64,000 nucleotides of DNA from Melastoma dodecandrum. Lineage: Eukaryota; Streptophyta; Magnoliopsida; Myrtales; Melastomataceae. A model generated the notes under the pieces. That model had not been told where the DNA came from and made no database searches. It saw only the letters and a program-made list of their open reading frames with translations. The stretch covers positions 62,001-126,000 of the forward strand of contig JARUPY010000315.1 in the NCBI GenBank assembly GCA_029817715.1, read 5' to 3'. Positions 45,407 to 56,606 of this stretch are shown piece after piece (position 1 is the first letter of the stretch; each line of letters starts with the position of its first letter). The translations under genes and the position numbers were made by a program.

Positions 45407-45884
45407 GTTTGTACCAATATCTCCCATTTTTTTATTACCAGATCTTTAATTATAAGACCGAATCTATTTTCTCTGTGGACTTGAGTCCTGTCCTTCCGCC
45501 CTAACCGGGGTCTTTTTGCCCCTCAGGGTGCAATCCCTTACGAGGTTTAGTTCCACTGGACCCGCTTGCCTTCCCTTCTTCCTCGTCTGGCTAGATTCTT
45601 CTATCTAGGCTTCCTCCGTCGGTTCTTATTTTCGTTCTTTTGGGTATAAGTTTCCAACTTTGCTGGGTTTCTGCGTTCTTGCGGGAGGGATCGTCTGGGT
45701 TTTGCTTGTTTTCCTTATTCTATTTTATCGAGGGAATGATGGGTTATGGATTATTTATTTCTTTTGTTGCTAAAGTTTTTATTTTTGGGTTGGTCTGCCG
45801 TGGCGTTTTGACTTATTTGCGGCCGCGGGTTTCTGGGTGTCAGATCTAGGGTTTAGCGTTTTTCAACTCTTTATTTGTGCGCGC

Positions 45885-45919
45885 GTGTGTGTGTGGGGGG
45901 GGGGGGGGGGGGAGGGGGG
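45885..45919. repeat. (GT)n followed by an 18-G homopolymer
   Basis: Short GC/GT dinucleotide runs lead into 18 uninterrupted Gs (45895-45912), one A, then six more Gs. It lies in the presumed 5'-UTR intron of the G3BP-like gene. Such a tract is unusual in plant DNA; its exact length may be an assembly guess. Confidence 0.85.
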
Positions 45920-46276
45920 TAAGGGGTTTAGTTTACGTTGTGGTTGAGTTATTCTTGTTAGTGTGTTAAGAGGTTCATGACATAATTTAGTCGCTGCTTG
46001 ATCTTTGTTCGTTCTGGACAGCAACAACAAGAGAACCCGGTGATCTCCTTTTTTCTTTCTGGCAGTATTTTGGATTTGTGAATGACTTATCATTTTAAGT
46101 GGTGCTTACTTCACTCTCTTCGTAAATTTATTCCTATGTTTGGCTTCTTGTTTTCTGTGTGTTTGAAGAATGAGGGACCTGAATTGTACAGTTATAACAA
46201 AGGTGGTTAGGTTTCGGATTTAGTTTTTTATTGGGATTTCAGAGAATAACTTTTGGGGAAAATATTGTTTCCAGTG

Positions 46277-48954
46277 ATGGCGATGCAGGCCAATGGTACA
46301 ACAACTACTGGAGACCCCGTAGCCGTGGGTAATGCCTTCATCGATCAATATTACAATATTCTTCAGAAATCTCCTCATCTGGTGCGTAGGTTTTATACCG
46401 ACAAAAGTGAGCTGAGCTGGCCTGGACCGGATGGTCAGATGACCTCTGTAACCACAATGCAAGTGAGTCATCTGCAGGCGAACTGTTCTACACACTTATA
46501 TTGTTATTTTACATTGGATATTTAACTTTTTTTTATTTCTTATGAGAAAAGACTGGATGCATGTTGGCCATGTGATTTCCAAAGTCTCTTATTTTTCAAT
46601 TGATGTAGCATTGACATTGTCTGGATATTGAGGAAGCATCCTCTGCTTCAGCACTGGTCTCGTATCTATTCTTTTTATATGGAACAGAGTACATAATTTA
46701 GGATGGTGCCTTTGAATAATCTGCATTCTTGGTCCTTCGATAGGGAGCTTGACAATAGATTTGTGATGTTTTGTTTTTGTTCAAAAAGTAATTACGCGGA
46801 AGTGGAACGGTCGGGCGAAATTACGTGAGAGAAGGAACCTCTTGGTGGAGAGCTCCGGTGCTATCTTTCGCGGAAAAGGGAGGATCCCTTTTTTCAGAGG
46901 CTGAATCGTTTTAGTATTCTCTGACTTGTGATATGAAATTGGGTTTCCAAATTCCTTTGTTGATGAGAGCAGGTTCCCAATTTTCATTTATATCATTTAT
47001 GCTAACTTGTTTAGATACTAACTTTAGTCATAGATACGTTGGCGATTTCCTGTTTTCCAGTAGATATCAGGGTAGTTTTCGACTATTCATTTTGATTTTC
47101 TCTACATGTTTCCTCCCCATTGTTGGTTCCCTAAGCAATGTAGTTGTGTGCATGCTACTATCGGGAATGGTCTATTGAGGAGTTACAGGATCATTTATTT
47201 GAGTGCTAGACTATTCTTTCTGTGGTACATGGGGATGCCAATCTATGTTGCTCTTAACTTTTTGGCCTTTTTATTCTCAGGGGATTAATGACAAGATCCT
47301 ATCCATGGGTTATGAACAATATCATCTTCAGATCTTGACTGCTGATTCTCAGGCTTCTTATCAGGGTGGGGTTTTTGTACTAGTGACTGGCCGTTTAACT
47401 GGGGAAGATGATAAGAAGAGGACATTCTCTCAGTCATTCTTTCTGGCCCCCCAAGACAATGGATTCTTTGTACTGAATGACATATTTAGGTACCTGGACG
47501 GCAACTCTGTGACGCCCGTTTCTGCTGCCGAAGATGTTATTGATACAAAGGTGGTTGAAGTTCCAATTCCAGATCCTGGTAGGTCATAAATTGTTTACTC
47601 AGTACATCCTTCTGAGCTACCATAGCTTAAAAAATCGGTTTTATGGGCAGAAACGAATGATGTCTCTGAACCTGAAGTGGATCATCCAGAGGGGGACGTT
47701 GAAATTGTGGTCAGTGCCGAGGAAACAGCTGTTGTGAAAGAAGGCATTTATGAATCATATTCTAATCTTACTCAAGAAGATACTCGAGAAGTAGTTTCGG
47801 CACCCATTCCCAATGACAACCAAGCCCATGCTCCCAAGAAGTCTTTTGCATCAATCGTGAGTTTCATTTTTGTATGACAACCAGCTTCTATTTGAACATT
47901 ACTTACTGGACTATGCATTGTTACAGGTCAGTGCTTTGAAACAGAACAGTGCACCATTCCAGGTCAGAGCTCCTCTGGTGAAACCTCCAATGCAACCACG
48001 TGCAGTCGTGACTCCGGAGGCATCATCCACTCTGAATGGCAGTATTCCTTCAGAAAAAACTGAAGAAATCTCCACAGGTTTGCGACCTTCTAGTTTTTTT
48101 ATGCTCACCTTCCAACAAACCATTAAGTTTACATTGTGCCCTTACTGCTTTCGGAGTTGTTTGAAGTTGCCGTAAATCGGTGTCCCTTTATCTATTTACA
48201 GCAAAGCGCTTCTCGATATTTGTCGGGAACTTGCCCCAGGATGCCACGCCCGCCCAACTTGAAGCCGCTTTTATAAAGTTTGGATCCATCAGAAGAAATG
48301 GCATCCAAGTCAGAAGCAGTAAGGTTAGTCACGTAGTTTTCTCCTCTTGATAACTGATGTATGCACTTGCAATACCAGAACGAGCCCTGACGCTCCAATT
48401 CGAACAGGGTTCTTGTTATGGGTTTGTGGATTTTGAATCTGAGAGTGCCATGCACAATGCCCTTCAGGTATTGTCTCTTCTTATATAACCTGCATTCATT
48501 CGTTGCATCATCCTAGAGTCAAGATCCCAATTATTTCCCTCTCTCCAGGAGTTGCTCCAGTGTTCCACTAAGTCAAGTTTGTTTACTTCTTTTTCAGGAA
48601 ACTTCCATCTTGATAGGAAATCGGACAGCTCACATTGAGGAGCAGAAGAAAGGTGAGTGAACCTGATCTTTTTACTGGCAAAAGGTTCATGAGGATGACA
48701 CCGGGTCGTTCTCCTACTTTTCAGATGGTGCCGACAGGGGAAGACCACAGGGCGGCAGAGGTGGCTTCCACAATGATCAATACAGGAACCGCAGCGGGTT
48801 CCCCGGCGAGAGGAGGGCTGATTCCTTAGGAAGAGGAGGTGGCAGCAGGAGCGGTGGGGGGAGATGGGGAGATGATGGCGGCTGCAGCAGCTTCCATAGG
48901 GACTATCAGAACGGAGGCCGGAGAGGCCCTCGGCCGACGCCGCCGACAGCCTGA
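46277..48954 (+). CDS. G3BP-type NTF2 and RRM domain RNA-binding protein
   Basis: Eight exons, 46277-46462, 47281-47578, 47651-47856, 47927-48077, 48202-48323, 48408-48467, 48598-48652 and 48725-48954, give 435 residues. The ATG lies two bases after a TTTCCAG acceptor, so a leader intron is likely. The NTF2-like domain spans about residues 12-130 (VGNAFIDQYYNILQKSPHLVRRFY, then FFLAPQDNGFFVLNDIFRY). An acidic, proline-containing linker follows. The RRM has RNP2 IFVGNL and RNP1 CYGFVDF. The C-terminus is RGG/Gly-rich. This is the plant G3BP layout, proteins of stress granules that bind RNA and proteins with FGDF-like motifs. The exon at 48408 uses the second of two nearby acceptors; the first gives an immediate stop. 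It resembles Arabidopsis At1g69250 by order (recalled). Confidence 0.93.
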
Positions 48955-50800
48955 TCATTTTAGCACGTGGTTGAGTGTCAGAGTATGAGCAATGACTGAA
49001 AATTTTTTTCCTCCCACGAGTTTAGGCTTAATATATATTGAAGTGGCAGACTACTGCCGAAGTAGTGGCACGGTTTCTCATTTCATAATTCCCTCACCAT
49101 AAGGATTTTGATCCGGTTATTTAGGGTGAAGTTTTTACTCCTTTTTTCATTTTTATGATTTGATTATAACTTTTACATGGATTTCATTTGATGTGGTCAA
49201 TTTTCTCCATTTATTTTCTTCCCCTGTTCCTTGCCTTTGTTTGTTTTACATCTCTCATTATTATTATTATTTTGTTACCGAGTTTGATTTCAATATTTGG
49301 GTAATTTAACAGAAGAATATTAAATAAAACGTAATTCTTTAACGTGGGTCCGTCCATCCACGCAGGTGTTATTTGGCCATCAGCATCATCACTCCCTTTG
49401 GTGTTTTTCCTTGTTAAAAGATCATGTGTGTCTCCCCAAGTTGCAGTTCTCCAATTCCCATTACCAATCCCACAATATTAAATGATATAACAATAACAAA
49501 AGCAGTAACGTGTAATGTTTTATTATAATACTATTTTGCAGTCATTTTTTTTTTCATCTATTCGATAGTTCGAAACAAATCCCACGACCTTTATAATTTT
49601 ACCTCATTTCAATTTATCCAAAATAAAAAAAAAATTCGTACTTCTTTATTTTACGACACTAAGTTTTGTCTATTTATAATTTGGTCTTCAAGCGGCTCTT
49701 ATTCCAAACTGAACACATTTACATATATATTTTTAAATTTTCTTTTAAGTGGGGTTTTAACCAAAGTCAAGTACTCTTTCTTTTAAGAAGGAATTCCTTG
49801 AATAACTTTTTAATTTTTTAGAATAACTTTTTACTATCTTAGACAATTAAATTATTTAAGCTAATATACTTTACAAACGAACCACAACAACTTGTATTTG
49901 AATATTTGCTTACTTGTGGTTCAAATAAAGTAGTTTCGGACAATCAATCATTAAAGTGATTCGTGGCCTTTCATTAATTAAAGTCTACTTCAATGGTAGA
50001 AGGATAAGACAAAAATAACTCAAAGTTTTGCGTCATATCTCAAATGGGTAGCTTCTCGGCTCACAAGCCTCGGAGAGTTTCATGCTTTTATAGAAATGTG
50101 AGAGGTAGAGGTTCTTCGTTGTCATAATGAATTCCTTATCCTTAAGGGACTTATATAGGCAACGCACCTCTTACGAACCAAAATAGTTCTAACTAATTTA
50201 CTCTTGACTATTAAATATTCTGAAGATGATTAGAGAAATCTCAACTCCGAGAGATGCATGAGAAAGTTTATCTATTTAGTTTTCGTCTGCGATAAAAGTT
50301 GCGAAATAAATACAAGAAAGTTGTCAACTCAAAAGATAAAATTATTGTATACTGATAAACGCATTCAGGAAACCAATAAAAGTAAATGGTTGAATTTTTG
50401 TACAGCTTTATTCTCTCGTATCACTTCTTATCTCGATAAATTCCTTTTTTATATAAATTTTATTAAAACGAAGTTAAAAGTCGCATATAACATTTACTAA
50501 TTAGGCCTTAAAATGATTTTATACAGAGAATTGGAATCCCCTGGGTTGGTCTCCTCCCATTCTCATTTTTATATTCACACGAACCCACCCTTGATGAGGT
50601 CCAGTTCATGCACCACCAGAGGATAATCTTAATATAAACAAACTATAGTTTAAAGTTTCAAGACTTTGTTCATATTCCTATCTATTGTAGAATTTTGTGA
50701 TTATTCTATTACTACCAATATGTTATTAACATATTTTATTATAATAACACCCCGATATTTTATTTTATTTCATTTCCCAAATGAAATTCAATTACCCTTG
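48955..50800. other. AT-rich intergenic region
   Basis: About 1.85 kb after the G3BP-like gene. The first 250 bases are probably 3' UTR. The rest is AT-rich with short A/T runs and no frame with domain features. The phrase block at 50.0-50.2 kb (around 'aacgcacctcttacgaacc') looks like degenerate retroelement sequence but could not be matched to anything. Confidence 0.45.
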
Positions 50801-50809
50801 AAAAATCAT

Positions 50810-52063
50810 GGTCAAATGATCAAATATATCCTAAAATTTAGCACTTTTTTCTATTTATCCTAACATTTGAAAAATATCACCATATATCATAATGTTATGA
50901 CGTTATCTTAATTATATACTTCGTTAGTCGTCCTTGAGAGGCATACGTGGTGCTGACATTACAACTAACGTCGTTAGCCGCACGTTTAGTCTAAGCGAAA
51001 TTATCAAATATATCCTAAACTTTCCCGATTTTTTTCAATTTATCCTGGCATTTCGAAAAATCTTCGTGTAACCTAATGTTAATACGTTATTTCAAAATTA
51101 TCCACCAGTAAGCCCGACCCATAACGGCGTCCGACTTGGTGTTGATGTGTACCACTAGTCCTGACCCTAAGCCCAGCCTCGACACCAACGCACCCCATCC
51201 CTTTCCTTCCCTATCTAAGTGCCAATGAGTATTATATTTAAGTCTTGCTACTTATGAGTATTATATTATATTATAATTAGATTTGAAGTTGCGATTACAT
51301 GCAAGACATACAGGGCACCCATGGAAACAATTGAGACACACAGAGCAACCATACTCCTAAATCATTGGTTTCTTGTTGCTGAGACTTTTATGTTAGGTCC
51401 AACAACATAATTTTATTGGCTTCATGATGTCCCTATATTGTAGTTGATTTGAGCATGACTTAGAGGTCTCTCTTTCATTGGGATGTAACATTGAAAATAA
51501 CTCCTCGTCGTTTTACATGTCAAGTCAATATATAACGAGTCAATTATTAATTGTGCAATGCAAAAGGACAAGTGAAGGAAATATACAATAAGCTACAAGT
51601 GAAGGAAATATACAATAAGCTAAGGATCGGGGCTCAAGGTGAGTTGATGTTGAGGCTGGGGTTGGGATGGGTCAAGGATGGGTTGGGGTCGGTGTTGGGA
51701 TTAACGTTGGGACTAGGGGCACACATCAACGTCAAGTCGGTCGCCGTTAGGGATCCGGTCTAACGGTGGACAATTTTGAAATAACGTATTAATTGGTTAC
51801 ACGAAGATATTTTCGAAATGTTGTGATAAATTTGAAAAAAAATGAAAAATTTTAGGACATATTTGATAATTTCACTTAGATTAAAAGTGGCGCTGACGGC
51901 GTCAGTTGCCCTATCAACACCACGTAGGGCTGCGTTAGTAAAGACGACTAACAAATAAAATAATTGAGATAACATTATCACGTTAAGATATATGATAATT
52001 TTTTAAACGTTAGACTAAATAGAAAAAAAATGTCAAAGTTTGAATATATTGCATCGTTAGACA
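50810..52063. mobile_element. Mutator-like (MULE-type) non-autonomous inverted-repeat element
   Basis: Direct repeats AAAAATCAT at 50801-50809 and 52064-52072 form a perfect 9-bp target duplication, the Mutator hallmark. Between them the sequence is a long inverted repeat. The left arm runs from 50810 to about 51215 and the right arm from about 51640 to 52063, roughly 400 bp each and diverged. Shared blocks include GTTAGTCGTC, ACGTGGTG(T/C)TGA, AAATTATCAAATAT, TCTTCGTGTAACC, ACGTTATTTCAAAATT and GTTGATGTGT. Each arm also holds two related copies of an 'ATCAAATAT(A/G)TCCTAAA' subunit about 190 bp apart. The 430-bp core has no transposase. It ends about 50 bp from the ABRE cluster of the AFP gene. 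Confidence 0.85.
51568..51621 (+). repeat. 27-bp tandem duplication inside the MULE-type element
   Basis: Two adjacent identical 27-bp units, each containing AAGTGAAGGAAATATACAAT, at 51568-51594 and 51595-51621. They sit at the inner edge of the right arm, just before a G-rich stretch (51650-51720) with repeated GGG and GGGG runs. Confidence 0.85.
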
Positions 52064-52113
52064 AAAAATCATATAATATCTTCTGTTGTTTGGAAGGGGA
52101 CCAAACTCGACTA

Positions 52114-52308
52114 GACACGTGTCCTGAACTCAGGCGGACAGCAACTGGGAGATCGACGCGTGTCCTCCCCATTGACGGGGAAGCAAACAAACAAACGGGA
52201 TCGACGGCGAGAGACAACAAACGACATCGATCGGGTATTTTTGGGGAGGGGTGGAACAGGCGACAAGCAGTAGTTGCTCTTCTGGAGTCAGGATGAGGAA
52301 CACGTGTC
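52114..52308 (+). promoter_or_regulatory. ABA-response cluster: ABRE, CE3 coupling element, ABRE
   Basis: A palindromic ABRE/G-box GACACGTGTC lies at 52114-52123. ACGCGTGTCCTC at 52156-52167 equals the CE3 coupling element described for the barley HVA1 promoter. A second ABRE, ACACGTGTC, lies at 52300-52308. All are 440-640 bp upstream of the AFP start codon. ABRE plus CE3 forms a classical ABA response complex bound by ABI5/ABF bZIPs, and AFP genes are known to be ABA- and stress-induced. The motifs are seen; regulation is inferred. Confidence 0.65.
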
Positions 52309-52751
52309 GCTTCTCAACTCTTGCAAGCAGCGCCCACTTGCCCTCCCTCCTTCAAACCTCTACCTTTCTCTCCTTTCCAATGAATCAGCCATTCTCGTCC
52401 CGACAAAGGTACTCGTGTTCCTTCTCCAATCGCATGCCATTTCAAGAAATCCCCATTAACCCAAGTTGCAGAAAAGGACAGATGGGAAAGATGCGGTCTC
52501 TTCACCCTTTTATTTTTCTTGGATATGTCAGATTTTGTATGCAGTTATGACTTTTGTTTCGGCGTGCTCGGTGTTCGTCGGAAGTCCTGTGTTGCGGTAC
52601 TTTTTGAGGGGTCGAGTGATGGTAAAGGCTCGGTTTTTGGAGTTTTCTTGACATGGGTGGTACTGAATTTAGGCCGAGGGAGTAGCTTTTTTGCGGATTC
52701 ATCATTGGGGTGGAAAGATTTGTTGTTGTTGGGTTTTGGGTGGGTGAGCAG

Positions 52752-54496
52752 ATGAAGGAAGAAGAGGGATTAGGTGGGGACTGTCGCTGGGGTGATGTTG
52801 GTGATAGATGCTCCAGAGATCTGCTGCAGAGATTCCATTTGGTTGACCGCAACGCGGCTGAGAAATTTCCGTATAAACAACCAAATGAGGAGACGGAGGA
52901 GTTGGAGCTCAGTCTCGGATTGTCGCTAGGCGGCAGGTTCGGGATCGAGAAGAGTTCAAAAGGACTGGCAAGGTCTTCCTCCGTGGCGGGTGCAATTCCC
53001 TTTAGGGTAGTAGACCTCAGTTTGGCAGCCAGGACGCCGGATTATTTGCCGTCGATTGTAAGGACGAGTTCTCTGCCGACCGAGACACAGGAAGAATTGA
53101 AAAAGAGAAAGGAATGGCAGAGCCTGCGGAGGATGGAGGTGAAGAGGCGGCTCTGCGAGAAGCAGAGGAAAGGGGGAGATAAGGATGGTGGAGATGAGAT
53201 CATTGACCAAATGACTATCAATACTATCAATAAGCCTGAGGTTTCCGGGAGTGGCAAGGTTCCCTGTTTAGGGATGTCATTGCCTTCTGGACTACATGGT
53301 TCGGCTGTGACTGCTGGACAGGGCCTAATCCGCTTCGGTGGGCTTGGCAATCTTGGAAGTGAAGGGAAGAAAGGAATTTCGGGTGTTGTTGGTGGGGTTT
53401 TCGATAGTGGTTATGGGTTAGTGGGATATGGTATGGTTAAAGCAGATGGCTCGGCAGAATTCCAGCATGGAGGTTCTTCAGGTTCCGGCGGTGGTTCAGA
53501 TTCTGACGGGAGACCAACTCAAGGTAAATGATTCAGTTCCTGGCTTTGTCCGTTCTTCTGGTGAACTCTTTGTTTGGTGTTTCCTTCCTTACTGTTGTGT
53601 ACCAGATTAGCAAGAAGACGGCTTAAACCATAAATTTTAGTACCTTGGTTTACTAACACAATGGCCACGGAGTCACTATAGACGACGTCTGAAAATCAAG
53701 GCTGGTAGTCACAATCTAGCTAAGCAGAAATTTTTGTTGGTCAAGAGGACATCTTGGAGGATGACTAAATCAAGCATACCCCAACATCAGGGAAACTCAA
53801 GCAAATTGCTCTTGATTGACTGTTGAAGAGATCTGGGGTAGTTTTACCCACTTGTCTAGTTTCTCAGATACCTGGCTGGCTACATTAAGTGTGGAGATTT
53901 CATTATTATCATAACATTAAGTTCAGATCTCCCTCTGGATTTCATCAAGTTGATCTTTCCTATAATCTCTTACTGCTTATAAGACTGTCATTTGTTCACA
54001 GATCAGACTTAACTTCTGGATAATGACTCTAACTCTTCCTCTTTTTCACTCTGGTTATAGTTACGAAATTCGATATTTTAATGCATTACTCGTTTTAAAA
54101 AGTCCAGGTTCAAGCACCGGCACCAAGACCAAGAGCCCCGTCCGCAATGGCCTTTTACGAGACAACTCCATGATTTCCCCGGCAGTCAAGACACCAAAGG
54201 AAGGCATGCAAGTCATCTTGCCTCGTCAAGATGCTCCCAAGGTCGAGCCAGAGGTGCAAGGCGTGATGTCAATGGAGGAAATGCCTGGTGTTTTCACCAA
54301 GGGAGATGGCCCGAACAGGATCAGAGTAGACGGTATCCTGTACAAGTACGGGAAGGGCGTGGAGGTCAGGATAATGTGTGTTTGCCATGGCAAGTTCCTC
54401 TCCCCCGCAGAGTTCGTGAAGCATGCAGGAGGTGACGAAGTCGCCAATCCTCACAGACACATATTTATCGACACTAGCACAGTGTTTTCGCGGTGA
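52752..54496 (+). CDS. AFP1: NINJA-family protein AFP (ABI5-binding protein)
   Basis: Two exons, 52752-53523 and 54108-54496, give 386 residues. The start is the first ATG (MKEEEGLGG...). The N-terminal A domain has RDLLQRF and an EAR repression motif ([15 protein letters not shown]). The middle B domain includes [30 protein letters not shown]. The C-terminal Jas/TIFY-binding-like domain runs [42 protein letters not shown] and ends NPHRHIFID. AFPs bind ABI5 and recruit TOPLESS co-repressors, dampening ABA responses in seeds and seedlings, a nuclear role. The symbol rests on position next to the At1g69250-like gene (AFP1 is At1g69260, from memory); AFP2-4 paralogues cannot be excluded by sequence alone. 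It lies directly downstream of an ABRE/CE3 cluster. Confidence 0.9.
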
Positions 54497-54957
54497 ACAT
54501 ATCACGGACTCGGATTCGTCCCGGGAAGAAGCTAGCGGGCGAATTTTCGTGCATTTTTTTTTTCTCTTAAGCGGATTTGGTAGAGGAAACCAGTCATGGC
54601 TTTTTTCTGTTTCTGGAAACCTTCGTTGATGATTGGCTATTTGTCTTCAAATGAAGACTGCTCATAAATATTTAGTAAGGATGGAGAATCAAAATTATCC
54701 AAGGTTATTTAAATTAAACGGAATTTTTCATCAAAAAGAATTTCGATTTTAATAAGATCAGGCATCTTAAAAAGCATATTCTTAATTGGAAATCTAATCT
54801 GTTATTTTTATAAACCAGATTTTATCAGTCTGCAGAATCTTTTTGTAACAACAAATTTCAAAAAGAGCAAGTCTTTAGCGGATTCAAACCGTGACCATGT
54901 ATTCATTATAAAAGAGAACAAACTCTGATTAAAGCCTAACACACAAGATTCTTGAAG
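54497..54957. other. Intergenic spacer between AFP and GDPD
   Basis: 460 bp containing the AFP 3' UTR and the GDPD promoter, both plus strand. Nothing else is recognised. Confidence 0.5.
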
Positions 54958-56477
54958 ATGGGCCCGTCAATTGATTTTGCAGTAGTCGCAGTTCTTTTGG
55001 CGATCTCAGTCTTTGCAGTGAGTGGGAGGCCGGTTCCTCTCCCCAGTAAGGTCTTCCAAGGCAATAAGCTTCCGCTCCAGACGTCTCGTCCTTACAACAT
55101 TGCACACCGCGGTGCCAACGGCGAGTTTCCTGAAGAAACCGCGGCCGCATACCTGGTTAGCCTTTTCTGTATTGTCTGTGCTGTTAGTAGTTACCGAGAA
55201 GGATTTCACATGTTGAAAGGTATTTTTATCTTGCAGAGGGCAATTGATGAAGGAGCTGACTTCATCGAGTCTGATATCCTGGCGACGAAAGATGGTGTAT
55301 TGGTATGCCATCATGATGTCACACTCGACGACACCTCGGACGTCGCCGATCACCCAGAGTTTGCTGATCGTAAGACTAGTTATGTGGTTCAGGGCGTCAA
55401 CACGACTGGCTTCTTCATTGGTAAGAGTAGTCATTGAGATATCACCCCCTAAAAATCTCCCCGAGTATTGTATTCATCATAGTGGTCGATGTTTGTTCAA
55501 ACGACAGTCGATTTCACCATTGACGAGTTGAAGACTCTACGAGCGAAGCAGCGATATTCGTTCCGAGATCAGCAATACAACGGTTCGTAAAACAAAATTC
55601 TTTCGATGCTGGACATTATGGCTGGCATTTGACACACTAAATTTGTAATGGACCTCACAGGAATGTTTCAAATTATCACTTTCGAGGAGTATATCTCGAT
55701 CGCCCTGGATGCTGAACGAGTCGTTGGAATCTATCCCGAGATCAAGAATCCCGTCCACGTCAATGACCACGTACATAACTTCACAGGTTTTTTACATATT
55801 TCATATGCTTCATTTCGTAATCTCAGCAGTGATTTCCCGTGACAGGTCAAATGGGCAGATGGTCAAAAATTCGAGGACAAGTTCGTCGAAACATTGCAGA
55901 AGTATGGATACAAGGGCGTGTACATGACAGAGGACTGGCTCAAACAACCTGCCTTCATTCAGTCCTTTGCACCAACTTCACTTGTGTACATCTCGAACAC
56001 AACTGACCTGCCGAAGGTTTTCCTGATTGACGATGTGACCGTCATCACTGAAGACACTAACCAGGTTCGCTATCATTCCCGAAATCGTCCCTACGTCCTG
56101 TTTGGTTCAGGCAATAACAGTATTTTTGTGCTTGTCAGACATACGCGGAGATAACCTCGGACAGCTACTTCAACTACATCAAGGATTACTGTATGGGCAT
56201 TGGACCATGGAAGGACAACATCGTACCACCCAACAGTAACAACTACCTTGAGAAAGCCACGGATGAGGTTGCAAGAGCGCACGCTCTTGGCATGCAGGTC
56301 CACCCTTACACGTACAGGAATGAGAACACTTTCCTCCATTTCGACTTCAACCAGGACCCCTATGCCGAGTATGACTTCTGGATAAACAATGTCGGGGTCG
56401 ACGGCCTCTTCACTGACTTCACAGGCAGCCTCCACATGTACCAGCAATGGGCCTCCCCACTCAACACCAAGGCATAA
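54958..56477 (+). CDS. Glycerophosphodiester phosphodiesterase, secreted GDPD5/6-like
   Basis: Six exons, 54958-55155, 55237-55420, 55508-55582, 55661-55770, 55846-56064 and 56139-56477, give 374 residues. The first 24 residues form a signal peptide (hydrophobic VVAVLLAISVFAVSG). The TIM-barrel catalytic start is IAHRGANGEFPEETAAAY, with the HRG...NGxxPE residues. ESDILATKDGVLVCHHDVTLDDTSDV supplies the metal-binding Glu and Asp and the second catalytic His. EIKNP and YGYKG follow. The enzyme hydrolyses glycerophosphodiesters such as glycerophosphocholine to glycerol-3-phosphate plus alcohol; plant members are induced by phosphate starvation. The donor at 55771 (GTACAT) is chosen because it keeps phase; the downstream GTTTTT donor would shift the frame. 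It ends 129 bp from the convergent Cys-rich-tail gene. Confidence 0.92.
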
Positions 56478-56606
56478 AAGAGGAGTCTTCAAGGACTTCA
56501 AGGAACTAAGTAGTCCTAGGACTAGGATTTCGTCACGACCTTAGGATTTGTTGATGCTCCACAATAATTGTAGAGAAATTTCTAATTTTCTATGAACAAT
56601 TCGGAA

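Noticed and set aside
48384..48407. Earlier acceptor for the sixth G3BP-like exon
   Set aside because: It gives a stop after three codons; the acceptor at 48407 leads straight into RNP1.
55771..55791. Later donor (ACAG|GTTTTT) in the GDPD gene
   Set aside because: It ends in phase 1 while the next exon needs phase 0, so it would shift the frame.
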